Assembly (NCBI GenBank): GCA_964459495.1
Contig: CAYWNK010000159.1
Coordinates: 1 to 14,795 of the forward strand
Length of the DNA stretch: 14,795 nt
Reading direction: 5' to 3'
Origin: CAYWNK01 sp964459495
Lineage (GTDB): Bacteria; Planctomycetota; UBA1135; GCA-002686595
A program made the translations under genes and the position numbers. The first letter of the stretch is position 1, and every line of letters begins with the position of its first letter. Under the pieces are notes generated by a model. The model made no database searches, had not been told where the DNA came from, and saw only the letters and a program-made list of their open reading frames with translations. Below, piece after piece: positions 1 to 6,548 of this stretch.

Positions 1-1057
1 CGCTACGTGAGCCGCTGCCCTTTGTCTTGCTGGTTCGCTGGCGAACGGTGGCGAAGGCCGACTCGATAGGATTGCTGGTAGGTAGGTGACGCCAGTGCTC
101 TGCCGGAAAGTCATAGAAGGCCAGCATCTCGTCCTTGTCCTTTGCGAGGCACTCGATGGCCTTCGGGTACTTCGCAGTGTAGGAGGAGACGAACAGGTCG
201 TACGCCGCAACCGCTTCATCCCGAGTTTCCGCCATCCAGACCTCTTGGATGAGCTTCTTCGCCCGGTCCTGGGTGAGTTTTGGCAGCTTGTTGAGCACGT
301 TCATCGACTTGTGACTCCAGCAGCGTTGGTGACGTGTAGTTGGCCAGCTTTTGCTCACGGCTTTCCAGAAGCCAAGAGCTCCGTCGCCAACGGCGAGTAA
401 GGGCGGCTTCTCGAGCCCCTGAGCCTTGAGCCGCTCGACCACCTCCGTCCAAGACTGCTCGCTCTCACGTACGCCGTCATGGATCGCCAGAATCTCCTTC
501 TTCCCCTCGGCGGTAGCCCCGATCACGACGAGTACGCATGCACGCTCGCCGGTGAGCCGGACGTTGAAGTAGACACCATCTGCCCAGACATACACGTAGT
601 GCTTGCCCGCCAGGGAACGCTTCTCCCAAGCGTAGAACTCATCTTCCCAGACCTTCTTGCAGCGTACGAACGAGGTCGGCGATAGGCCGATCACATCGAC
701 ACCCAGGAGGGCCGCTAGAGCTCCTTCCATGTCGTTCGTGGAGATGCCACGAAGGTAGAGCCAGGGAATGAGCTCCTCGATGTCCCCTGCCTTGCGGAGC
801 TAGGGTGGGATGAGCTTGCTCTTGAACTTCAGATGCTCCTCACCCACAGCCTGGCCCTTGACACGGACCCTGGGCTGCTTGATCGGGAGCTTCCCGGCCC
901 CTGTATGGATCTCTCGCTCGGGCAGATACCCGTTTCGAATGACACGGCGTTTGCCTTCCTCGTCGATGATCCCACGGAAGCGCTCGGTGTGCTCTCCAGT
1001 CTCTGCCTCAAGGGCAGCCGCCAGGACTTCACGCGCTGCGTTGCGAATCAGGCTTGT
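1..1057 (-). pseudogene. IS256-family (mutator-type) transposase, degenerate and truncated
   Basis: Read on the minus strand, one frame from about 1051 down to 1 gives a mutator-type DDE transposase, an enzyme that cuts and rejoins insertion-sequence ends. Typical segments are VRNG-like repeat-region residues (VIRNGYLPERE), WADGVYFNVR with the first Asp codon at 578-580, LLAVGDGALGFW with the second Asp at 383-385, QRCWSHKSMNVLNKLPK, and FYDFPAEHWRHLPTSNPIES with the Glu at 62-64. All three catalytic residues are present. The gene is broken in two ways: a TAG codon (complement 800-802) replaces what is probably Tyr in a PPYLRKAG-like stretch, and no start codon exists upstream because the frame runs into a TAA at 1067-1069 within the adjacent foldback element. 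About 350 codons are visible; family members have roughly 400, so some 40-50 C-terminal residues lie beyond the window edge. The IS inverted repeats are not visible. The family assignment is very secure. Confidence 0.93.
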
Positions 1058-1278
1058 TAGCCCGGGTTATTCATGAGGATTCGGACCAGGGCGTCGGAAC
1101 AGGTCACTCGTGTTCGGGAATGACAGCCCTTCCATCGATCTCGGGCCTTGCGCCCGGAGACGGGGTCTCGCCGGGCCCGAGTCCCGCAGCGCACGAGATC
1201 GGGCGCCAATGACCTGTAGGCTGCCACAGGCAGCCGATCCGGCGTTCTGGTGCGAATCCTCATGAACAATCCTGTCTA
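1058..1278. repeat. Foldback (MITE-like) element with imperfect ~41-bp terminal inverted repeats and nested hairpins
   Basis: Positions 1058-1098 and 1238-1278 are inverted copies (about 33 of 41 match; the inner 32 match at 27). The core arm reads TTCATGAGGATTCG (1070-1083) and its complement (1253-1266). Pairing continues inward: 1099-1108 with 1208-1217 (9 of 10), 1107-1112 with 1192-1197, and 1115-1119 with 1182-1186. The right arm holds an extra perfect hairpin, GGCTGCC (1219-1225) with GGCAGCC (1229-1235). The centre holds a nested hairpin, CTCGGGCC (1140-1147) with GGCCCGAG (1174-1181), enclosing GAGAC/GTCTC (1157-1161/1165-1169). It lies exactly where the transposase remnant loses its N-terminus and 18 bp from the stop of the next gene. 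It could be a non-autonomous transposon, a decayed IS end pair, or a structured RNA. Three of the five mismatches in the inner arms become G-U pairs in + strand RNA. No clear target-site duplication was found. Confidence 0.7.
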
Positions 1279-1296
1279 GCTGAGTGGGGGCTGAGA

Positions 1297-3177
1297 TCAT
1301 TCGTGCTCATTCGCACTCCGCTCTCCGGTTCTGAGCTCTAGGGCCATCGCCGCTCCAGCGGCGATATCAACCAGGCTCCGTACCGGTTCGGGGGCCGACT
1401 GGCGACTGAAGCCGCTCCCGCACCATTGGCCGGCAGCCTGATGAATCGGATAGACGGTGATCGCGTGGAGCCCCGCAGGAAGCTCGATCAGGCAGCAGTA
1501 GGGCCGCCTTGAATAATCTGGATGAATGGGAGACCGGTAGGTGTGAAAGCCCTGGGCCAAAAGACGACCGTCTTCTGACTCCACCCGGATCGTGTAGCCC
1601 TTGAGGCAATTTGTACCCTTGGGATCTTTGATCGTCAGCTTCAACTGTCCGGTTTGGCGCACCAGAGGTGCATCTAGCACCACCAGTTCGGTGACTTGGT
1701 CAGAGGCCAACACGACGTCTCGCCAGCTCGCTCCGTCGGCGGATGGGCCCACCTCGATTCGATATCGGGTGTCCTCCCGCAAGCTTAGCTCCCACGTGGT
1801 TGGATCATCGGTCGCAAACCACTCATGAGAGTCGACCTTGCGGCGACGAAATGAGCGGCCGATCGGAAAGTGCTCGATCACCTGCGGAGTCCGGTAGGCC
1901 GTCACCGCCCAGCCATCCCCAAGGGGCTTCCATTCCTCGCTACCGGGAGCATTCAGCAGATCCCGGGGCGTAAACGAAGCGAATTCCCCAGATGGAAGTC
2001 GGAGCCGCACCAACAATCGTCGAGTGTCGAGCTGCAGCTCGTAGGGGCCCCCCCCGAGCTGCAGTAGGCCCGGGTGCAGCCGTGTCCAGGGCTCGTCTGC
2101 CTTTCCCCTGGAGAAAACAACCCAGCCTCCTGCGGTGAGACCCCGGCCCACGAACGAACCATCTGCATCCGTACGGATCGAGGCGCAACGCATCCCCGCG
2201 TCACCGACACGCTCCCTGCGCCCCAGGCTCATGTCCCCCTCACTCGCCTCGTCCAAGGCAATCCCATGCACCAGGCGCAGGTCCAAACCTGCGAGGCGCC
2301 GGCCGTCAAGCGAGGCAACCCGCCCCCTGAGTTCGCCCGACGTACGCACCAACAGCCTCAGATCTTGGGCCGACCCCGAGATCGCATCGAACAGGCCAAG
2401 CACCAACATCCCTCCTCCTCGCTCCCCGGCGTCCAGCACCACTGGACCTTCGGCACCACCCTTCGCGCTCACCTCGAAGGTGCCGTCCGCAAAGAGCCTG
2501 GCGGATCCGTTTTCGCCGTAGCGGCAATGAAACCGGATGTCCCCCGCGCCCACGGGCCGGCCAGACTCATCGACCGCCAAGCCACCGACGGTGAACCCAA
2601 CGAGACAGCGGACCCAGAGGGTCATCGATCTCCCGGGATCGGGGATCTCGAAAGTCGCTCGCTGGCGAGTCAAACCTGGCTCCATAGCCCTGCACCAGAG
2701 TTCGGCCGCTTCCTCTGGCACAAGAAGGTTGAGCTTGATCGTCGCCTTCTCGGCCGCAGGCATCACGCCGCGGTAGATCGCTTCGCCCCAGTCGAGTATC
2801 GACGCCTCCGCGCCCGTACCCACGACGCCAATTTCGAACGCGACCGGTCGCCGCCTGTCTCCCTCATCGATCCAATGGGACAGCACCCGAGCTTCCACCG
2901 AACGCATCCCCACAGGGACGGCCATCGGAAGCTGAGGCTCGAGCCCAGAGTCGCCGCCCCCGACCTCAACGCCTGGTTGTTTCCGCACCGGAAGGGTTTC
3001 CGCTAGCTCCCCCTCCCATCCGGCATCCAGAGGCGACGTCGCATCGTGTCCTTGGTGGACAAGTGCAGTGGGTCCAGAGTCCTTGGATCCGCAGCCACCG
3101 ACCATGCCCGCCAGCAGCGCAAGGGCAAGGCAGCTCCAGCCCTGAGCAATCGAGATCATTGTGGTTTGGAGCAGCAT
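1297..3177 (-). CDS. Putative lipoprotein with carboxypeptidase-regulatory-like beta-sandwich modules, paralog of the gene at 3350-4858
   Basis: The product has about 626 residues and an unknown function. It begins with a hydrophobic signal segment (LALALLAGMVGGC) with a plausible lipobox at Cys29, so it is probably lipid-anchored and exported. Two stretches resemble carboxypeptidase-regulatory/CnaB-like beta sandwiches: GLAVDESGRPVGAG near residue 200 and LRGRVASLDGRRLAG near 285, the second followed by RTDADGSF. The C-terminal ~230 residues contain WFATDDPTTWEL (about 453-464), LTIKDPKGTNCLKGY (about 514-528) and YPIHQAAGQWCGSGFS (about 576-591), all with counterparts in the upstream neighbour. 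An in-frame TTG start at 3213 would add 12 residues. ATG 3177 is preferred because it sits in the same upstream context as the neighbour's ATG; ATG 3159 is also possible. There is no obvious Shine-Dalgarno. The 172-bp gap to the neighbour allows co-transcription or a separate promoter. Compared with the paralog it has a longer N-terminal region and lacks the last ~90 residues. Confidence 0.85.
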   Translation of the reverse strand: MLLQTTMISIAQGWSCLALALLAGMVGGCGSKDSGPTALVHQGHDATSPLDAGWEGELAETLPVRKQPGVEVGGGDSGLEPQLPMAVPVGMRSVEARVLSHWIDEGDRRRPVAFEIGVVGTGAEASILDWGEAIYRGVMPAAEKATIKLNLLVPEEAAELWCRAMEPGLTRQRATFEIPDPGRSMTLWVRCLVGFTVGGLAVDESGRPVGAGDIRFHCRYGENGSARLFADGTFEVSAKGGAEGPVVLDAGERGGGMLVLGLFDAISGSAQDLRLLVRTSGELRGRVASLDGRRLAGLDLRLVHGIALDEASEGDMSLGRRERVGDAGMRCASIRTDADGSFVGRGLTAGGWVVFSRGKADEPWTRLHPGLLQLGGGPYELQLDTRRLLVRLRLPSGEFASFTPRDLLNAPGSEEWKPLGDGWAVTAYRTPQVIEHFPIGRSFRRRKVDSHEWFATDDPTTWELSLREDTRYRIEVGPSADGASWRDVVLASDQVTELVVLDAPLVRQTGQLKLTIKDPKGTNCLKGYTIRVESEDGRLLAQGFHTYRSPIHPDYSRRPYCCLIELPAGLHAITVYPIHQAAGQWCGSGFSRQSAPEPVRSLVDIAAGAAMALELRTGERSANEHE

Positions 3178-3191
3178 CGAAGGTTCAGTGC
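3177..3191 (-). promoter_or_regulatory. Upstream motif shared by the two paralogous lipoprotein genes (copy 1)
   Basis: On the minus strand GCACTGAACCTTCG runs directly into the ATG at 3177. A near copy, GCACTCGATCCTTCGA, lies just before the ATG of the paralog at 4858. The match suggests that the duplication included the 5' flank, and it supports ATG 3177 as the start. Whether it is regulatory is unknown; it is not a Shine-Dalgarno sequence. Confidence 0.35.
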
Positions 3192-3349
3192 GGCAGACGC
3201 CGCAGCCCTCCAAGGCTTCCGGCGAAACCTGGCGAAAGGGACTGGACGGACGTTCTGTTTCCTAGCCTACTCCGCGGGCGGCGTTTCGCATGTGGCTGCG
3301 AGAAACCTCCAGCGCGTCATTCCACGGAAAACGTCTCTTGGTGACAGCC

Positions 3350-4858
3350 TCAACGCCCCCCTGCCAAGAATCCCCCCTCGTCCTGATGCAGGATCAGACG
3401 CTCGCCATGGGTCAGAACGCCCGTCCAGGGGCGTAGCGTCCGACCAGCGAGATGGGCCTCCACGCGCACGTTTCCCGTGGGCACCTTGACCCAACCCTGG
3501 GCGCAATTGTAGCTGACCTCCTGTTCGCTGAGCACGGCCATCGAGCTCAAGGCCACGACCTTGAGGGTCCAAGGCTGCTTGTCGGGGGGGCTGTAGGCGA
3601 TGACCATCGCCTGGGGAGGTGTTCGGACGATTGCCTTGTGCTGGCCATCGGCAGAGATCGTGATGCGCCTCTCGACTGGACCGGGCTCCACCTGGTCGCT
3701 GATGCCATCGCCGCAGAGCGCGCCCTCTGCCTCGTGGATCGGGCGGATGCCCAGATCGTAGATGCCTGGCGGCAGCCGCAGGCGAATCCTGGGGACCACG
3801 GCATCGTTGCTCCGAAGCCCCGTGTTGAATCTGAAGGTGAAAGCGCCAAGGGCGGGCCCCCTCTCCGGCATCACCGTGACGCCATAGCCTCTCACGCTCC
3901 GAGTGCCCCTGGGATCGTGGATCGCCAGCGACAAACGTCCCGGTTTGACGCGCGGCCCGACGGATAGCTCGATCGTTTGCCGGGGCTGACCCCGACGCAG
4001 GACCACTCGCCTGCAAACCGGAGCCCGATCGTCCGCCGCCACAAGGAGCCAGTACGGCTGATCCACAGGGATGTGCACCTCCCAGCGGCTCGCATCCGTC
4101 GTTGCGAACCACCTAGCGTCCTCAGAGCGTTTCTTCGCCCACCAGGAGAACCCTGGCCTGGGCGGCTCGTAGCCCTGAACCGGCCTCAAGCCCACGTAGA
4201 GACTGCCCGGTTCGAGGCCCCACTCCCCATCATCGGCCTCGGTCGCGCTTGCCGCACGGGGGCTGAAGCCTGCCAAGCCCCCGTCGGGCTGGCGGATCTG
4301 GACCACCAGCCGGTCAACGTGGAGACGCAGCTCATAGGGAGCCTCGCGCAGCTCCAGCGGGGTGTCGCTCAGAACCTTCCACCTGCCGGACTCCTCGGCC
4401 TCCGCATAGACGGCGTACTGACCGGGGGCGAGCCTTCTGACATCAAACCAACCCTGCCCGTCGCTGCGGACAGCCGCGTAGCGCCGCCCATCCTCTGTCG
4501 TCACCCACGCTTCGCCTGGATCCACGCGTCGTGCGTCGACGCGGAACTCCTCGTCAACATGGACGATTCGAAGGGAGACATCCGTAAGGGCTTGCCCGTA
4601 GCCATCGACCAGGCTCCCGCAGATTCGACCAGGTCCCCGCAGGTCCATGACCTCCTCACCAACAGAGAGGGAACGCCGAACGTGCACGGCGGGACTCCCC
4701 ACGGCTTCGCTCGAGCAGGCGAGCAAGGGGAGCTCGTCAGCCCCGTCCGGCATAGGCACCTCGGCACCGACCTCAATCGCCTCTAGGGAGTGCTGCACCC
4801 GGCCACAGGCGCCGAACAGCATCAGGCTGGCAGACAGTGCGGTTGCGATTCGGAGCAT
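3350..4858 (-). CDS. Putative lipoprotein with carboxypeptidase-regulatory-like module, paralog of the gene at 1297-3177
   Basis: The product has 502 residues and an unknown function. The N-terminus is MLRIATALSASLMLFGAC, a short signal peptide with a lipobox-like LFGAC (Cys18), so a lipid-anchored exported protein is likely. A beta-sandwich module similar to carboxypeptidase-regulatory domains covers about residues 78-185 (GSLVDGYGQALTDVSLRIV, then SDGQGWFDVRRLAPGQY). The shared core follows: RWFATTDASRWEV (about 249-261), LSLAIHDPRGTRSVRGYG (about 309-326) and IRPIHEAEGALCGDGIS (about 371-387). These align in order with the downstream paralog, at low overall identity but with the same Trp, DP-GT and PIH-A-G-CG positions. 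Residues ~415-502 are an extra C-terminal module absent from the paralog. It is the first gene of a leftward pair and is divergent from the M61-like peptidase, with about 140 bp between the starts. The ATG choice is supported by the signal peptide. Function cannot be assigned. Confidence 0.85.
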   Translation of the reverse strand: MLRIATALSASLMLFGACGRVQHSLEAIEVGAEVPMPDGADELPLLACSSEAVGSPAVHVRRSLSVGEEVMDLRGPGRICGSLVDGYGQALTDVSLRIVHVDEEFRVDARRVDPGEAWVTTEDGRRYAAVRSDGQGWFDVRRLAPGQYAVYAEAEESGRWKVLSDTPLELREAPYELRLHVDRLVVQIRQPDGGLAGFSPRAASATEADDGEWGLEPGSLYVGLRPVQGYEPPRPGFSWWAKKRSEDARWFATTDASRWEVHIPVDQPYWLLVAADDRAPVCRRVVLRRGQPRQTIELSVGPRVKPGRLSLAIHDPRGTRSVRGYGVTVMPERGPALGAFTFRFNTGLRSNDAVVPRIRLRLPPGIYDLGIRPIHEAEGALCGDGISDQVEPGPVERRITISADGQHKAIVRTPPQAMVIAYSPPDKQPWTLKVVALSSMAVLSEQEVSYNCAQGWVKVPTGNVRVEAHLAGRTLRPWTGVLTHGERLILHQDEGGFLAGGR

Positions 4859-4860
4859 AG

Positions 4861-4876
4861 TCGAAGGATCGAGTGC
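4861..4876 (-). promoter_or_regulatory. Upstream motif shared by the two paralogous lipoprotein genes (copy 2)
   Basis: GCACTCGATCCTTCGA on the minus strand ends 2 bp before the ATG at 4858 and resembles the sequence before the paralog's ATG at 3177. It lies in the divergent gap with the + strand peptidase gene. No convincing -10/-35 pair was picked out in 4859-5000 on either strand. Confidence 0.35.
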
Positions 4877-5000
4877 GTTCGCAAGACCTAGTGCGCTGCC
4901 CGCAATCGGTCACAGTCCATCGAAGAGGGCCTGACGACCCTGTTCGCACCTGCCCCCTATGCTGAACGCCTTGCCCGCCAAGCCCCGCTCCACGCCCAAC

Positions 5001-6452
5001 ATGATGCGAATCGCGCTCGCACTCCTTGCCCTTGCCGGCAGCTCGTTCGCACAGAACGGGCCGCAAGCCGCTGTCCGCTACACCCTCGAGCTCCACAGCC
5101 CCGGGGAGTCCGCCCTCTTGATCCACCGACCGGAGTGGCGATTGCGCGTGCAGGGCGAGCGACTGGATCTGGACCAGGGTCCGGCGGCCCTCGTGTTCGA
5201 GCATTGGGACGATTGGAAGGCGCTCGATGCCCTCTACCTGGACGTGATCGACTGCGAACCCGCCGTCGAGTCCGCCCTTCACCCGGGGAACGCCTTGGTC
5301 GTGTCCCGGCCGGAGGGCTGGGACGGGAGCTTCGACGTCGAGTTCCGGATGATCCCCCTGCAGGCCGGCAGCCGCGTGCAGCAGCAATGGGCCCGTCTGC
5401 CGTCATGGACGGATGGCTATTCCCTGGGCGAATCCCGCAGCGTTTTCCCCAAGGTCTACCAAGACCGGGGCGAGATCCATGGGACGCGCAGCGTGCAGCT
5501 TGTCGGTCCGGATGGCCAACCTACCGCATCGGGTTGGGCCGGGTTGCACGACCCCAGCCAGGTACTCGCCATCGACCCCACCCGCGGCAACACTTTCCTC
5601 GCCTTCGGAGAACCTGCGCGCGAGCGCCGCGACCTGTTGCACGGCTGGCTCGAGATCCTCCAGTACGGTGGCCCGCCCGGTGTCGCGGGCCCTGTCGCCG
5701 ATCTAACAGCAACGCTGGCCAGCCACATCGGCAAGACGCTCGACGCCACGCCGCCAAACCCCTGCATCGTCTTCGTCCATGGTGCCGGCCAGGGCGGTAT
5801 GGCTGCGGATCCCGGCCTCCTTGTGGGCTACGACCGGAAAATGCCAGAAGGCTACGTGCACAGCCCCTACTACCGGCATCTCGTCGCCCATGAGTTCTAT
5901 CACCAGTGGCTCGGCGTTCGCGTACGCGCCGACGAGTCCATCGCTTGGTTCCACGAGGGCTTCACCGAGTACCTTTCGCTCTGGCACCTGGTCGCCACAG
6001 GCCTGGTCGAGCCCGCCTGGTTTGCCAATCGCATCGAGGAGCTCGGGAAAGAGGCGCGGGATCGATCGACCTGGGGCGAGATCCCGTTCGCGGCCCCCGG
6101 TGTTCAATGGCGCGACGGGGACGGCCCCAGGGAAACCCAGGCGTACAAGGGCGGCGCTATGCTCGCATTCGCCATGGACGTCGAGCTTCGCCGGCGGGGA
6201 CGCTCCGATCTATCGGCGCTGGTGCGAGACCTACTTGCCGCCGAATCCGGCCCCGTCACCCTTGAGAGCCTGGAAGCCTGGGCGCGGGACCAGGGGCTCG
6301 GAACGTTCTGGACCAAGCACGTGTCCGGAACCGAGCGCTTGGAGATCGCCGCGCTGCTTGCGACCGCGGGGTTCCGGCGCAGCGCATCCGGCGAACGCTG
6401 GGAAGCGCTCGAAACGACCGCCTTTTTGAAAACCCTGCCCCGGCGGGAATAG
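5001..6452 (+). CDS. Secreted zinc metallopeptidase, M61 glycyl-aminopeptidase-like (gluzincin)
   Basis: Starting at ATG 5001 the protein has 483 residues. MMRIALALLALAGSSFAQ is a good Sec signal peptide with cleavage expected after SFA, so export is likely. The in-frame ATG at 4959 would place 14 extra residues before it; neither start has a clear Shine-Dalgarno. The catalytic region contains HLVAHEFYHQWLGVRV, with HExxH at about residues 297-301, followed after 17 residues by the third zinc-ligand candidate in AWFHEGFTEYL (Glu ~319). YKGGAMLAFAMDVELRRRG (~382-400) matches the conserved Tyr-Lys-Gly segment after the active site in M61 and M1 peptidases. The order HEFYH, WFHEGFTEY, YKGG fits M61 best, with M1 the alternative. 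No C-terminal PDZ domain is seen, although many M61 proteins carry one. The substrate is unknown. The stop codon lies inside a long perfect palindrome shared with the convergent M14 gene. Confidence 0.85.
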   Translation: MMRIALALLALAGSSFAQNGPQAAVRYTLELHSPGESALLIHRPEWRLRVQGERLDLDQGPAALVFEHWDDWKALDALYLDVIDCEPAVESALHPGNALVVSRPEGWDGSFDVEFRMIPLQAGSRVQQQWARLPSWTDGYSLGESRSVFPKVYQDRGEIHGTRSVQLVGPDGQPTASGWAGLHDPSQVLAIDPTRGNTFLAFGEPARERRDLLHGWLEILQYGGPPGVAGPVADLTATLASHIGKTLDATPPNPCIVFVHGAGQGGMAADPGLLVGYDRKMPEGYVHSPYYRHLVAHEFYHQWLGVRVRADESIAWFHEGFTEYLSLWHLVATGLVEPAWFANRIEELGKEARDRSTWGEIPFAAPGVQWRDGDGPRETQAYKGGAMLAFAMDVELRRRGRSDLSALVRDLLAAESGPVTLESLEAWARDQGLGTFWTKHVSGTERLEIAALLATAGFRRSASGERWEALETTAFLKTLPRRE

Positions 6453-6536
6453 GAGCATCGCTTTCCAACGGCTGCGCCCGGCCGTGAATCGGCCGGACGG
6501 GCGCAGCCGTTGGAAAGCGATGCTCCTATTCCCGCC
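6442..6536. repeat. Perfect 39-bp inverted repeat at the convergent gene junction; possible bidirectional terminator or palindromic mobile repeat
   Basis: The arms 6442-6480 and 6498-6536 are exact inverted copies (starting GGCGGGAATAGGAGCATCG), separated by a 17-bp loop. The loop holds a small extra stem, GCCG/CGGC (6481-6484/6490-6493). The left arm begins inside the last codons of the M61-like gene and covers its stop (6450-6452); the right arm ends 12 bp from the stop of the M14 gene (6549-6551). The position between two convergent 3' ends fits a bidirectional terminator or RNA 3' end protector. No T-run follows on either side, so a classical intrinsic terminator is not shown. Perfect identity over 39 bp suggests recent origin or strong selection. 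Confidence 0.9.
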
Positions 6537-6548
6537 TCCGCGCCGCGC

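Noticed and set aside
1057..1269. Minus-strand open frame of 70 codons (and a 77-codon one in another frame) across the foldback element
   Set aside because: It is generated by the inverted repeat itself, shows no recognisable domain and has no ribosome binding site.
2074..3006. Plus-strand open frame of 310 codons
   Set aside because: It is antisense to the lipoprotein gene at 1297-3177, with Arg/Pro/His-rich composition typical of a GC-rich shadow frame and no homology pattern.
3178..3213. TTG start extending the lipoprotein gene to 3213
   Set aside because: There is no Shine-Dalgarno, the added residues precede the signal peptide awkwardly, and the upstream context of ATG 3177 matches the paralog's start.
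3283..3306. Imperfect hairpin GTTT-CGCA / TGCG-AG-AAAC between the two lipoprotein genes, considered as a terminator
   Set aside because: It has a short stem with a 2-nt bulge and no T-run on either strand, so it was left out as unsupported.
3267..4112. Minus-strand open frame of 281 codons, and 3977-4786 on the plus strand (269 codons)
   Set aside because: Both overlap the lipoprotein gene at 3350-4858, whose signal peptide and paralogy make it the real frame. The shadows have biased composition.
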